From: Streptomyces sp. NBC_00440
GTDB taxonomy: Bacteria; Actinomycetota; Actinomycetes; Streptomycetales; Streptomycetaceae
Length of the DNA: 64,000 bases
Assembly: GCF_036014215.1 (NCBI RefSeq)
Contig: NZ_CP107921.1
Span: 7,561,501 to 7,625,500, forward strand
Direction: 5' to 3'
The position numbers and the translations under genes are program-made. The notes below the pieces were generated by a model that saw only the letters and a list, made by a program, of their open reading frames with translations, did not search any database and was not told the origin of the DNA. Below, piece after piece: positions 51,297 through 60,123 of the stretch (positions are counted from its first letter, which is position 1; the number at the start of each line of letters is the position of its first letter).

Positions 51297-52220
51297 TCAG
51301 CCTTGGATTAAACAGCAGGCGAGGGCGATCGGTGTGACCGCGCAGATGACCGCCGCGGACGTCAGCAGGCCGAGCAGTACCGGACGTCCGGACTCCTGCG
51401 TCAGTATGCGACGTACCCGCAGAACGGCGGAAGGCCCGCCGGCCGACATCGTCCACTGCGGGGCGCGCCCGGTCGCCACCGAGTACAGGGCGGTCGCGAG
51501 TGCTTCCCTGGAACATGCGCGCAGGGCCCGGTCGTCGGCGGTCATCTCGACCAGAAGCGGCACTTCTGACGTTATCCGGCGAATCAGCGGTATCGGGGGA
51601 AAGGAGTGGCTGAGCGACTGCGCCGCGACGGTCAGCAGATGGTGACGGCCGGCAATGTGGGCCCGCTCGTGCCGGAGCGCGGCGTCCAGCTGGACGACGG
51701 TGAGCGCACGGAGTGCACCGGTGCTCACGACCACTTGCGACGACCGCCCGGGAACGCAATAGATTGCCGGTGTTTTGTGCTCGAACAGTGTGGCATCCAG
51801 GGCGGGTTCCCATCGGCCGACGAGGTTCAGCAATTCGGTGTGCCGGACCCGTAGACGTCGCGTACGGATTGCCTCACGCAGAAAGAGCGCCGCCGGAAGA
51901 AGAAGCAATGCCAGTGCGACGGCAATTGCCGGTAAGTCCGTGGGGCGTACTCCCGCGAGGTGCGGTGCGACGCAGGCCTGCGCAGCCCAGGGCAGGCAGG
52001 CTTCGGCAAGGTCGGAGAGATGGACGCTGCTCCGGTACGGCAGCAGAAGCAGCAGTGCGGCGCAGGACGAAGCCGCGATGAAGACAGCCGCGAGCGCGCT
52101 CCACGTGGCGAGCGCCAGTCTGGGTGCCTGATGGGGCCAGTGGCTGCGGGACATCCCCACCGGGAGTACCGCGCCCGCGGCGAGTGCCAGCACCAGCGGC
52201 GGCACCACGTGGTGGTTCAT
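51297..52220 (-). CDS. M56 (BlaR1-like) membrane metallopeptidase
   Basis: A 307-residue peptidase. Several hydrophobic segments (VVPPLVLALAAGAVLPVG, TWSALAAVFIAASSCAALLLLLP, AIAVALALLLLPAALFL) lead to the zinc motif LRHERAHIAGRHHLL, and a last helix (GLLTSAAVICAVTPIALACCLI) ends it. There is no penicillin-binding sensor domain, so unlike BlaR1 it senses by other means. ATG 52220 overlaps the BlaI-like stop. Together they form the common actinobacterial protease/repressor pair. Confidence 0.88.
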   Translation of the reverse strand: MNHHVVPPLVLALAAGAVLPVGMSRSHWPHQAPRLALATWSALAAVFIAASSCAALLLLLPYRSSVHLSDLAEACLPWAAQACVAPHLAGVRPTDLPAIAVALALLLLPAALFLREAIRTRRLRVRHTELLNLVGRWEPALDATLFEHKTPAIYCVPGRSSQVVVSTGALRALTVVQLDAALRHERAHIAGRHHLLTVAAQSLSHSFPPIPLIRRITSEVPLLVEMTADDRALRACSREALATALYSVATGRAPQWTMSAGGPSAVLRVRRILTQESGRPVLLGLLTSAAVICAVTPIALACCLIQG

Positions 52221-52597
52221 CTGGAGCCGCCGTCGGCGCCGGGCCGCTGGACCGCGCGGAGAGCGGCGTCCAGCGCCGAGACGTCCTCCACGGACATGTG
52301 CTCCACGAAGCGCAGCAGGGCCCCCTGCCTGTTCTCGGTGGCTCCGAGGGCGTCCTGCATCAGCCCGGCCGTGTACTCCTCACGGCTCTGCTTCGCCTCG
52401 TAGACCCAGGCGCGGCTGATCTTCTCCCGGCTCAGCCAGCCCTTGGTGTGCAGTATGTCGGCGACCGTCATGACCGTGGTGTACGCGACCGGCCGGGTCA
52501 GGTTGAGGTCATCGACGATCCGGCGAACGGTCGACGGTGTCTGCCACCGCCAGAGACGGTCCATGATCTCGGCTTCCAGATCCCCCAGCCGTCGCAC
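52217..52597 (-). CDS. BlaI/MecI-family repressor
   Basis: A 126-residue winged-helix repressor (DLEAEIMDRLWRWQTPSTVRR, PVAYTTVMTVADILHTKGWL). It is a likely target of the M56 peptidase encoded next, whose start overlaps its stop. GTG 52597 follows AGGGGAC. No beta-lactamase or PBP gene lies beside it, so its regulon is elsewhere. Confidence 0.9.
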   Translation of the reverse strand: MRRLGDLEAEIMDRLWRWQTPSTVRRIVDDLNLTRPVAYTTVMTVADILHTKGWLSREKISRAWVYEAKQSREEYTAGLMQDALGATENRQGALLRFVEHMSVEDVSALDAALRAVQRPGADGGSR

Positions 52598-52647
52598 TCT
52601 GTCCCCTTAGTCGCCTTGGTCGCCTCAGTTGCCGCACTGAACCGTTC

Positions 52648-52664
52648 ACGATGCGTCACATCGT
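52648..52664. promoter_or_regulatory. Palindromic operator upstream of the BlaI-like gene
   Basis: ACGATG-CGTCA-CATCGT, a perfect six-base inverted repeat with a five-base spacer, lies 51 bases before the repressor start. It is the probable autoregulatory BlaI box. Confidence 0.55.
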
Positions 52665-52753
52665 AGACGTTGGTTTCCACGGTGCCCTGCCTCAATACCC
52701 GCTGGGGCAGGGCCTGCCGTGTCCCACTGCCGTCCGGCTGCCCTTTCCGGAGT

Positions 52754-53035
52754 TCAGGCCTTCACGAGCCGTGCGATGGCCTGCGACGCCTCACTCACCT
52801 TCGCCGTCGCCTGGTCACCGCCCGCGGAGACGGCCTCCGCGACACAGCAGTTGAGGTGCTCGTCGAGGAGCGTCAGCGCACAGGCCCGCAGCGCGGCGGC
52901 CGTCGCGGAGATCTGGGTCAGCACATCGATGCAGTAGGTGTCGTCCTCGACCATGCGGTGCAGTCCGCGTACCTGGCCCTCGATGCGCTTGAGGCGTCTG
53001 AGGACGTCTTCCTTCTGGTGCTGGTATCCGGCCAT
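52754..53035 (-). CDS. csoR: Copper-sensing transcriptional repressor CsoR
   Basis: A 93-residue all-helical repressor that releases DNA on binding Cu(I). The copper ligands are all present at Cys35 (TYCIDV), His60 and Cys64 (DEHLNCCV), which separates it from the persulfide sensor CstR, lacking the His. It is followed upstream on the same strand by copA. Four CsoR-type 7-3-7 palindromes lie in this window (21912, 55338, 55374, 55846). Confidence 0.95.
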   Translation of the reverse strand: MAGYQHQKEDVLRRLKRIEGQVRGLHRMVEDDTYCIDVLTQISATAAALRACALTLLDEHLNCCVAEAVSAGGDQATAKVSEASQAIARLVKA

Positions 53036-53052
53036 CTTCCGTCACGCCCCGT

Positions 53053-55308
53053 TCACGCGGCCTGGAAGCGGCGCAGCCGCAGGGAGTTGCCGACGACGAA
53101 GACGGAGGAGAAGGCCATGGCCGCTCCGGCGATCATCGGGTTGAGGAGACCGGTGGCCGCGAGGGGGAGGGCGGCCACGTTGTAGGCGAAGGCCCAGAAC
53201 AGGTTGGACCTGATGGTCCCCAGGGTGCGGCGGGAGAGGCGGATGGCGTCGGCGGCGGCGTTGAGATCGCCCCGTACGAGAGTGAGGTCGCCGGCCTCGA
53301 TCGCGGCGTCCGTGCCGGTGCCCATGGCGAGGCCCAGATCGGCCTGGGCGAGGGCGGCGGCGTCGTTCACCCCGTCACCCACCATGGCGACGCTGCGGCC
53401 CTCCGCCTGCAGCCTCTTGACGACGGCGACCTTGTCCTCGGGCATCACCTCAGCGATGATCTCGTCGATGCCTACCTCGGCGGCCACGGACTGTGCGACG
53501 GCCTTGTTGTCCCCGGTGAGCAGGATCGGGGTGAGGCCGAGCGCGCGCAGCCGGCGGATGGCCTCGGCGCTGGTCTCCTTGACGGCGTCGGCCACTTCGA
53601 GGACGCCCCGGGCCTCGCCGTCCCAGGCGACGGCGATCGCCGTACGGCCGGCAGCCTCGGCCGCGTGCTTGGCGCGGGCCAGTCCGGTGGGCAGCTCCAT
53701 GGCCCAGTCCTTGAGCAGCTGCTCCCGGCCGACGAGGACGGCATGGCCGTCCACGACGCCCTGGACGCCGAGGCCGGGGACGTTCGCGAAGTCCTCGGGA
53801 GTGGCCAGTGGGCCGGTCTTCTCGGTGGCTCCGGTGGCGACGGCCTGGGCGATGGGATGCTCGGACGCGTTCTCCAGCGCGCCCGCCAGCCGCAGTACTT
53901 CGGACTCGGTGGTGCTGTCGGTGGTGTGCACGGCGAGCAGGGTCATCCGGCCGGTGGTGACGGTGCCGGTCTTGTCCAGGACGATCGTGTCGACCTTGCG
54001 GGTGGTCTCCAGGACTTCGGGCCCCTTGATCAGAATGCCGAGCTGGGCGCCGCGTCCCGTACCCACCATGAGGGCGGTCGGTGTGGCGAGGCCCAGGGCG
54101 CACGGGCAGGCGATGATCAGTACGGCGACCGCGGCGGTGAACGCGGCTGCCAGACCGGAGCCCGTGCCCAGCCAGAAGCCGAGGGTGCCGAGCGCGAGCG
54201 CGATGACGACCGGGACGAAGACGGCGGAGATCTTGTCGGCGAGGCGCTGGGCGGCGGCCTTGCCGTTCTGCGCGTCCTCGACCAGCTTCGCCATCCTGGC
54301 GAGCTGGGTGTCGGCGCCGACCCGGGTGGCTTCGATGACGAGACGGCCGCCGGCGTTCAGGGTCGCGCCGGTGACGGCGTCGCCGACGGCGACCTCGACC
54401 GGGACGGACTCGCCGGTGAGCATTGACGCGTCAACGGCGGATGCGCCTTCGACGACCGTGCCGTCCGTGGCGATCTTCTCCCCGGGACGTACCAGGAACC
54501 GGTCCCCTACCTGCAGTTCGGCGGTCGGGATGGTCTCCTGCCGGCCGTTGCGCAGGACCGTGACCTCCTTGGCACCGAGTTCGAGAAGGGCCTTGAGCGC
54601 GGCACCGGCCCTGCGCTTGGAGCGGGCCTCGAAGTAGCGCCCGGCGAGGATGAACGCGGTGACACCGGCGGCGGCCTCCAGATAGATGTTCCCGGCGCCG
54701 TCGCTGCGGGCGATGGTGAATTCAAAGGGGTGCGTCATTCCGGGGGTGCCGGCGGTGCCGAAGAACAGCGCCCACAGCGACCACAGGAACGCGGCCGACG
54801 TGCCGACCGAGATCAGCGTGTCCATCGTCGCAGCGCCGTGCCGTGCGTTGGTGAACGCGGCGCGGTGGAAGGGCCAGGCCGCATAGGTGACCACCGGCGC
54901 GGCCAGGGTGAGACTCAGCCACTGCCAGTAGTCGAACTGCAGCGCGGGGATCATCGCCATGGCGATCACGGGGACGGCGAGGACCGCCGCGGTGATGAGG
55001 CGCTGCCGCAGCGGGGCGAGCGTGTCGCTCTCCTGCTCCGCTGCGGCAGCGGACGCACCGGCGGCCGAAGGCGGAGCCGGTTCCTGTGCGGTGTAGCCGG
55101 TCGCCTCGACGGTGGCGATGAGGTCCGTGACATCGACGTGCTCGGCGAAGGTGACCTTCGCCTTCTCGGTCGCGTAGTTGACGGTGGCCTCGACGCCGTC
55201 CATGCGGTTGAGCTTCTTCTCGATCCGGGCCGCGCACGAGGCGCAGGTCATCCCGCCGATCGCGAGCTCGACCGCGGCGGTGCCCGCTGTCGTCGTTGGG
55301 GTACCCAT
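53053..55308 (-). CDS. copA: Copper-exporting P1B-type ATPase
   Basis: A 751-residue heavy-metal ATPase. One N-terminal HMA domain with [16 protein letters not shown], eight membrane segments, the actuator loop MLTGESVPV, the transmembrane metal site [17 protein letters not shown], the phosphorylation site [13 protein letters not shown], and [19 protein letters not shown] 55308 follows GAGGAGCAAGCC. The two CsoR-type operators at 55338 and 55374 lie in its promoter. It exports Cu(I) from the cytoplasm, and csoR is 17 bases downstream. Confidence 0.95.
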   Translation of the reverse strand: MGTPTTTAGTAAVELAIGGMTCASCAARIEKKLNRMDGVEATVNYATEKAKVTFAEHVDVTDLIATVEATGYTAQEPAPPSAAGASAAAAEQESDTLAPLRQRLITAAVLAVPVIAMAMIPALQFDYWQWLSLTLAAPVVTYAAWPFHRAAFTNARHGAATMDTLISVGTSAAFLWSLWALFFGTAGTPGMTHPFEFTIARSDGAGNIYLEAAAGVTAFILAGRYFEARSKRRAGAALKALLELGAKEVTVLRNGRQETIPTAELQVGDRFLVRPGEKIATDGTVVEGASAVDASMLTGESVPVEVAVGDAVTGATLNAGGRLVIEATRVGADTQLARMAKLVEDAQNGKAAAQRLADKISAVFVPVVIALALGTLGFWLGTGSGLAAAFTAAVAVLIIACPCALGLATPTALMVGTGRGAQLGILIKGPEVLETTRKVDTIVLDKTGTVTTGRMTLLAVHTTDSTTESEVLRLAGALENASEHPIAQAVATGATEKTGPLATPEDFANVPGLGVQGVVDGHAVLVGREQLLKDWAMELPTGLARAKHAAEAAGRTAIAVAWDGEARGVLEVADAVKETSAEAIRRLRALGLTPILLTGDNKAVAQSVAAEVGIDEIIAEVMPEDKVAVVKRLQAEGRSVAMVGDGVNDAAALAQADLGLAMGTGTDAAIEAGDLTLVRGDLNAAADAIRLSRRTLGTIRSNLFWAFAYNVAALPLAATGLLNPMIAGAAMAFSSVFVVGNSLRLRRFQAA

Positions 55309-55337
55309 GGCTTGCTCCTCGGGCTTGGCGGCGATTC

Positions 55338-55354
55338 ATACCCCTGGGGGGTAT
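55338..55354. promoter_or_regulatory. CsoR operator 1 of copA
   Basis: ATACCCC-TGG-GGGGTAT, a perfect 7-3-7 palindrome, 30 bases before the copA start. Confidence 0.8.
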
Positions 55355-55373
55355 CAGTAAGTCGCCTCCATAT

Positions 55374-55390
55374 ATACCCCCCGGGTGTAT
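55374..55390. promoter_or_regulatory. CsoR operator 2 of copA
   Basis: ATACCCC-CCG-GGTGTAT, one mismatch in the second arm, 20 bases from operator 1. The two probably bind CsoR tetramers side by side. Confidence 0.7.
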
Positions 55391-55413
55391 GTCGCGCAAG
55401 GGGTGATTCTGTG

Positions 55414-55462
55414 GGGTGCGACACCCCTGAGAGGTATGGGTTCTCTCAGGGGTGTCGCACCC
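55414..55462. terminator. 20-bp perfect hairpin between copA promoter and the mini-operon
   Basis: Arms 55414-55433 and 55443-55462 pair fully around a nine-base loop. It stops read-through of the copper mini-operon into copA and could also belong to a small RNA. Confidence 0.6.
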
Positions 55463-55534
55463 GATGGCGACGTGCGGCAGCCGGTAGCCGCGGCGCCGGG
55501 CAGGCGGGCCGGCCGGGCGGGGCGGTGACTTCGA

Positions 55535-55575
55535 CACCGAAGGGGGCGGACCGGCTCGGTCCGCCCCCTTCGGTG
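55535..55575 (-). terminator. 19-bp hairpin at the end of the small-protein operon
   Basis: Arms 55535-55553 and 55557-55575 pair perfectly with a three-base loop, four bases after the minus-strand stop at 55580. Confidence 0.85.
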
Positions 55576-55579
55576 CTTC

Positions 55580-55768
55580 TCACTGTCCGCTCTCGACGGC
55601 CTTGTGCGGTGGCGGTGCGGAGCCTCCGCACGCGCGGTCGGGCCGCGCCGGACGCGGGCCCGGCTCTGCCAGCCGTGTGGCGAGATGCTGCAGAAGCGCC
55701 ACCGCGACGACCCTGACCAGTGGATGCGCAGCTGCCTTGCGCAGGGCGTCCCGGGCTCCGGGTCTCAT
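55580..55768 (-). CDS. Small protein of a copper-regulated mini-operon (62 aa)
   Basis: An unrecognised 62-residue basic protein with a hydrophobic helix (HPLVRVVAVALLQHLATRL) and a Pro/Ala-rich tail with one Cys. ATG 55768 overlaps the stop of the 19-codon gene upstream (ATGA), so it is translationally coupled to it. A 19-bp terminator follows the stop. The CsoR-type operator at 55846 lies before the pair. A membrane-associated or partner-binding function in copper stress is only an inference from that control. Confidence 0.6.
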   Translation of the reverse strand: MRPGARDALRKAAAHPLVRVVAVALLQHLATRLAEPGPRPARPDRACGGSAPPPHKAVESGQ

Positions 55769-55824
55769 TTCCCCTCACGCCAGGTGAGTTCGTGGCCCGT
55801 TATCTCGTCCATCTCCTGGTTCAT
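55765..55824 (-). CDS. 19-residue leader peptide or small protein under a CsoR-type operator
   Basis: MNQEMDEITGHELTWREGK, acidic and soluble, no Cys. ATG 55824 has a near-perfect ribosome site, AAGGAGGAG, at ideal spacing. The stop overlaps the next small gene. The CsoR-like operator at 55846-55862 is 22 bases upstream, so copper should induce it. It may be a short functional protein or a translational coupler for the 62-residue protein. Confidence 0.6.
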   Translation of the reverse strand: MNQEMDEITGHELTWREGK

Positions 55825-55845
55825 CGGCTCCTCCTTGCTGGAATT

Positions 55846-55862
55846 ATACCCAAGGGGGGTAT
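55846..55862. promoter_or_regulatory. CsoR-type operator of the small-protein mini-operon
   Basis: ATACCCA-AGG-GGGGTAT, the same 7-3-7 layout as the copA operators with one mismatch, just upstream of the 19-codon gene. Confidence 0.7.
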
Positions 55863-55894
55863 GTGATGCTCCGGTGGATCCGGCCGGGGCGGAC

Positions 55895-56749
55895 TCAGTC
55901 CTGGGTCTTGGCCTGCTGGTAGAGGTCGGCGATGTCCTTGTCGAAGTACGAGGCGTAGGAAACGTCGTCCTCGTCACCGCCGCGTTCGTAACCGCCGAGG
56001 ACACCGACCACCGTGTCGGCGGGGGCGTTCGCTGTGCCGTCGACGACCCAGGGGCTGCCACTCGTACCACCGGCGAAGTTCGTGCAGTGGATACGCATCT
56101 GCGTGTTGCTGAACCGGGTGGTCCGGTTACGGCAGGAGATCGGCGTATCCCTGTTGTTGGGGTAGCCGGTGACCTTCACCTTGTTGTGGAAGCCCCGTCT
56201 GATGCCGAGTGTGTTGCCGCCGAGGATGTCCTGGATCCGCTTGCCGTCGTTGTTGTCGAGGATCAGGAAGGCGACGTCGACATCCGGGTTCCCGTTCTTG
56301 GCCCAGCGGTCGTCCGCGACGACCTTCCGGACCTTCCACAGCCCGGCGGGCTTCGCGCCGGCCCGGTAGGCGGGCGCGAAGACGAGGTCGCCCCTGGGTG
56401 TCCCGTCACTGTCGAAGGCGCAATGGGCAGCAGTGACCAGCATGTTCCGGCCCGGACTCGTCACGACGCTCGCGGTGCAGAAGTGATCACCCCTGTCGTC
56501 CTTCTCGAACAACGCGCCCACGCGGGCGTTCTGCTGCGTTCTGAGAGGGGTGTACGCGGTGCCGTCGGCGGCCCGTGCCGTCTGCGGCTGGTCCTGCTCC
56601 CGCACTTGGGCACCCGGCATCCCGGGCCTGCTGTCGGCGTGCCGTTGTGCACTGCTGGTCTCGGCCTGAGAGGCGTAACCGAGCAGCGCGAGCGCCCCGA
56701 CGACGGCGAACGTCAGGGGCGCCAGGATTTTCCTGTCCTTCGGAGCCAC
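55895..56749 (-). CDS. Secreted trypsin/V8-like serine protease
   Basis: About 284 residues with an N-terminal signal (KILAPLTFAVVGALALLGYASQA) and a chymotrypsin-fold domain. The triad is the His of LVTAAHCAFD, the Asp of DVDVAFLIL, and the Ser of GTSGSPWVVDG. GTG 56749 is chosen because a GATAAT -10-like element ends six bases before it, allowing leaderless translation. ATG 56788 would add 13 residues; neither has a ribosome site. Between this gene and the lyase (56750-57085) only a half-operator is seen. Confidence 0.87.
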   Translation of the reverse strand: MAPKDRKILAPLTFAVVGALALLGYASQAETSSAQRHADSRPGMPGAQVREQDQPQTARAADGTAYTPLRTQQNARVGALFEKDDRGDHFCTASVVTSPGRNMLVTAAHCAFDSDGTPRGDLVFAPAYRAGAKPAGLWKVRKVVADDRWAKNGNPDVDVAFLILDNNDGKRIQDILGGNTLGIRRGFHNKVKVTGYPNNRDTPISCRNRTTRFSNTQMRIHCTNFAGGTSGSPWVVDGTANAPADTVVGVLGGYERGGDEDDVSYASYFDKDIADLYQQAKTQD

Positions 56750-57032
56750 GGCGCCATTATCGGCAGGCCCGAGCCTTCGCGGGCGCATTGGATGGATCGC
56801 GCCGCGCGCTGCGTGGTCGCATCATTCGGCATCGTAAACTTTCGAACGAAGCTCGCTGTGCTCGAAGGTGGGATCCGCTTCGTTGGCCACAGGGTGCATG
56901 AGGCCATCAATCGCATGGTCAACATGGGTTGTTCTCCATGGATTTGACGGATTGATGTCGCCTGTCTTTCGGTATCGTTCGGAACCGTGCCAGCATGCAC
57001 GAACGCGAACGCCGTCCATTCGACGTTCAAGT

Positions 57033-57043
57033 GCTTTCGTTTC
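57033..57043 (+). promoter_or_regulatory. Half-operator upstream of the polysaccharide lyase
   Basis: GCTTTCGTTTC matches all ten bases of the left arm of the inverted repeat at 61245-61269, 43 bases before the lyase start. It suggests control by the DeoR/LacI-type regulator downstream. Confidence 0.5.
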
Positions 57044-57085
57044 GCCTCCCACTTGACCCGTAATATCACGATGTCGAGGAGCAGA

Positions 57086-57928
57086 ATGACCAAGCTTCGC
57101 AAGGTATCGACCTCACTCTGTGCGGCAGCGCTGGCAGTTCCCTGTCTGCTGTCCCAAGCCCAGGCGGCAGACCAGCAACGGACCCCGCACGTCAGCCCGG
57201 TGACCGCACAGACCGCCAAAGAGGTTCTGGGGGTGGATTACGAGAGCGGAACCCTGGACTCGGGAGTGAAGGGCCTCACCACCACGCACGCGACGGCGCC
57301 GGACGCGTCCGGTGTCGTGCGGCCAGGACAAGCGAGTTCGTACGCGGTCCAGCACAAGGTGACGCTCGGCGATCCGGGTTACGAGTCGAACGGCGCACCG
57401 CGCAGCGAGACCGCGACGGACCTGCTCAAGAACGGGCAGTTCAACGTGGGCGACACCCAGCGCTACGAGTTCAGCGTGCTGCTGAAGGACTGGCAGCCGT
57501 ACAAGCCGGGAGACAGCGAGTCGGGTGACATCGTCTTCCAGGGCAAGTACGCGGGGGGCAATGTCCCGGCCTTCTACCTGATGACGAAGCGCAACGAGGT
57601 GGCGTTCCGGTCGCCGCACCTGAACCGTCAGACGACGGTGGTGGCGGACCTCCGTCCCTGCATCAACAAGTGGATGAACTTCCGCATCGACGCGCGCTGG
57701 ACCACCGACGGCACCGGATACTTCCGGGTCTCCGTGCAACTCCCCGGGCAGTCCGACTACAGGCAGGCGGCTTCGTACGAGAACGTGCGGACCTATCAGC
57801 CGGGGAACCCGGCCGACCACGGCTACATCAAGTGGGGGCTCTACCGCCCCTCGGAGTCGATCGACAAGGGGGACGTACCCACCCGGATCGTCCAGCACGA
57901 CAACATCCGCATCTTCAACCTGTCCTGA
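57086..57928 (+). CDS. Secreted polysaccharide lyase (heparin lyase I-like family)
   Basis: A 280-residue protein with a Sec signal (LRKVSTSLCAAALAVPCLLSQAQA) and a jelly-roll lyase domain of the PF14099 type, with YEFSVLLKDWQPYKPGDSESGDIVFQGK, FRSPHLNRQTTVVADLRPCI, NKWMNFRIDARWT and YIKWGLYRPSESIDKG. Members cleave uronate-containing polysaccharides by beta-elimination; the substrate is not defined here. ATG 57086 follows GAGGAGCAG. A Tat-exported propeller protein and a sugar ABC importer follow, so this begins a polysaccharide-utilisation locus. Confidence 0.83.
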   Translation: MTKLRKVSTSLCAAALAVPCLLSQAQAADQQRTPHVSPVTAQTAKEVLGVDYESGTLDSGVKGLTTTHATAPDASGVVRPGQASSYAVQHKVTLGDPGYESNGAPRSETATDLLKNGQFNVGDTQRYEFSVLLKDWQPYKPGDSESGDIVFQGKYAGGNVPAFYLMTKRNEVAFRSPHLNRQTTVVADLRPCINKWMNFRIDARWTTDGTGYFRVSVQLPGQSDYRQAASYENVRTYQPGNPADHGYIKWGLYRPSESIDKGDVPTRIVQHDNIRIFNLS

Positions 57929-57964
57929 CGCCGACCCGCAGAACCCATACCTCCAGGAGTACAC

Positions 57965-59986
57965 ATGACGGGCTATCCGTTCCTCAGCAGGCGCCGCCTG
58001 CTCCAGGCCGGTGGTGCGCTCGGGCTGGCGACGGCCGCTGAATCCCTCGTCGCCGCACCGGCACTTGCGGCAACCGGCCGGCCTCCCCGGACGACGGTGA
58101 CCGATCTGGGGCCGGGCCTTTCCCAGATTTCGCTGATGAGCGGGCTGCTGGTCGGTGACACCGTCTACATAGGCTCGCGCAATGTGAGCCCCGCAGGCGT
58201 GAGCGGCTTCCATGTGCCGAGCCGGAAGGTGGTGTCGCACACCGCCCTGGGCGCGGGGCCCGAGCCGTCCATCCAGGCACTCGCGGCGGACCCCACGGGC
58301 CAGTACCTCTATATCGGCGTGCTGGTCAAGGCCGATGAGGGCAAACCGAACCTCTACCGCTGGGACTTGAAGACGCCGGACAAGCCTGCCGTGGCCATCG
58401 GCAGAACCGGAGACCGTGACATCCGTGATCTGGCGGTCGCACCCGACGGCACGGTGTACGCCGTGGGCGGAGTCCCGGACAAGGCGCCCGTTCTGTGGGA
58501 GTACGACCCGGCCACCGGCGCCGTCACCGACCGTGGCGTCCCCGACCCGAAGGCGACCCTGGCCAGGGCGGTCGCGGCCACGGAGACCACCGTCTTCTTC
58601 GGGGCGGGCAGCATCCTCTCCGGCGGGGGCGGCGCGAGCAAGGCATCGCTGTTCGCGTTCGACCGGAAGAAGCACACGTTCACTTCGGTCGTGCCCAAGG
58701 AGATGGAAAAGGACCCCAGTCTGCGCGAACTGGCCGTCCTGGACGGGCACTTGATCGTCGGAACGTCGGGCGGCGTCGACCCCGCGAAGCTCGCCGTGAT
58801 GGACCTGGACGACCTCTCCTCGTACACCGTGGTATCCACCGCGGGCACCACCATCAAGTCGTTCACTGCCGACGAGGACCGAATCTACTTCGCTTCCGAG
58901 TCGGGCGTGCAGGCCTACTCGAAGACGGACAAGAAGGTCTCCCCTCTGAAGTTCGACGGGCCGGACCTCGGTGAGATCTGGGGCCTGGACCAACTCGACG
59001 GAAAGCTTGAGGTCGTCTCCGGCTACGGCTTCGTCGCCGAGATCGATCTGTCGGCCGGTACATCGGCGGTCACCGAACTGGACACAGCAGGCGCGCCCAC
59101 CAGTCCGCAAGCCGGTATGGGGGTTGCCGCCGGACGCGGTTACGTCTACCTCGGAGGCAATGGCGCCATCTCCCGGCGCAATCTGAAGACCGGCGAGGTC
59201 GTCAACCTGCGGGCACCTGGTGAGGCCAAGGACGCCGAGGTGATCGAAGGCTGTCTGTACACCGGCCAGTACGACGCCCAGGGCATCTGGCGATACGACC
59301 CTGCCCGGCGACGGCAACCACAACAGGCCGCGCACTTCCCCAGCGAGCAGAACCGGCCGTTGGACACATCGTGGGACCCGGACAACGAACTGCTCCTGGT
59401 CGGCGTGCAGTCCGACACCGAGGGAGGCGGCGCCCTGTGGACGTACTCCCCGAGGAGCGGTAAATCGGCTTCCTACGTCAATCCGATCGATGACGTCCAG
59501 CTCGTGCGGGCGGTGGCCAACCGGAACGGCGTCGCCTATCTGGGCGGCGACAACGCCTCCAAGCAGGGACCGCGCGCCACTGTCGTAGCCGTCGATCCGG
59601 TCACAGGGAAGGAGAGGTGGCGGGTCGATCCGCAGCAGGAGGCGGGTGTGGCGGCCCTGGCGGTGCAGGGCCGCCACCTCTACGGACTCACCACAGGGGG
59701 CGGACTGTTCGTCATCGATGTGCGGACCCGCGCGGTGGTGCACACCGCTGATGTGGGAGGTGTCAGCAAGGGGTTCGCCGCGATGGTCACCAACCGTGGC
59801 GTGGTCTACGGCGTCTCGGACACCACGCTCTTCCGCTTCCACCCGAGGACATTTGCCGTCAGTACCGTCGTCGCGGGCATCAACGGCGTCTGGTACAGCG
59901 GCCCGCACGTCAACGTATACAGGGGCATGCTCTATACACTGCGCGGCCACAACCTTGTCGAGGTCGACGACCGGCCGGCGTACTGA
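57965..59986 (+). CDS. Tat-exported beta-propeller protein
   Basis: A 673-residue protein with a twin-arginine signal (SRRRLLQAGGALGLATAAES) cut after ALA, then repeated beta-propeller blades with YVYLGGNGAISRRNLKTG, VVAVDPVTGKERWRVD and VIDVRTRAVVHTADVGG, like PQQ-type or WD-like repeats. No catalytic signature was recognised. It lies 36 bases after the lyase, with AGGAGT before the ATG. It may bind or modify the same polysaccharide outside the cell. Confidence 0.8.
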   Translation: MTGYPFLSRRRLLQAGGALGLATAAESLVAAPALAATGRPPRTTVTDLGPGLSQISLMSGLLVGDTVYIGSRNVSPAGVSGFHVPSRKVVSHTALGAGPEPSIQALAADPTGQYLYIGVLVKADEGKPNLYRWDLKTPDKPAVAIGRTGDRDIRDLAVAPDGTVYAVGGVPDKAPVLWEYDPATGAVTDRGVPDPKATLARAVAATETTVFFGAGSILSGGGGASKASLFAFDRKKHTFTSVVPKEMEKDPSLRELAVLDGHLIVGTSGGVDPAKLAVMDLDDLSSYTVVSTAGTTIKSFTADEDRIYFASESGVQAYSKTDKKVSPLKFDGPDLGEIWGLDQLDGKLEVVSGYGFVAEIDLSAGTSAVTELDTAGAPTSPQAGMGVAAGRGYVYLGGNGAISRRNLKTGEVVNLRAPGEAKDAEVIEGCLYTGQYDAQGIWRYDPARRRQPQQAAHFPSEQNRPLDTSWDPDNELLLVGVQSDTEGGGALWTYSPRSGKSASYVNPIDDVQLVRAVANRNGVAYLGGDNASKQGPRATVVAVDPVTGKERWRVDPQQEAGVAALAVQGRHLYGLTTGGGLFVIDVRTRAVVHTADVGGVSKGFAAMVTNRGVVYGVSDTTLFRFHPRTFAVSTVVAGINGVWYSGPHVNVYRGMLYTLRGHNLVEVDDRPAY

Positions 59987-60067
59987 GACAACAGGCCGCT
60001 GTCGTACTGAACAGCCGCTGTCCAGCACATCCGCCGATCCAAGCCGGTCTCTGCCTTTGATTGATAT

Positions 60068-60088
60068 CTTTCGGTAGTCGAGTGAAAG
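60068..60088. promoter_or_regulatory. Possible autoregulatory site of the DeoR/LacI regulator
   Basis: CTTTC (60068-60072) and GAAAG (60084-60088) form an inverted repeat 36 bases before the regulator start. The CTTTCG core matches the operator at 61245. Confidence 0.4.
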
Positions 60089-60123
60089 AGGATGACTCAC
60101 TCGTTACCGAGAGGGGACCCAAG

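Noticed and set aside
57113..60100. A 995-codon minus-strand frame opposite the lyase and propeller genes
   Set aside because: It spans two well-supported plus-strand genes with signal peptides and has no ribosome site or recognisable domain.
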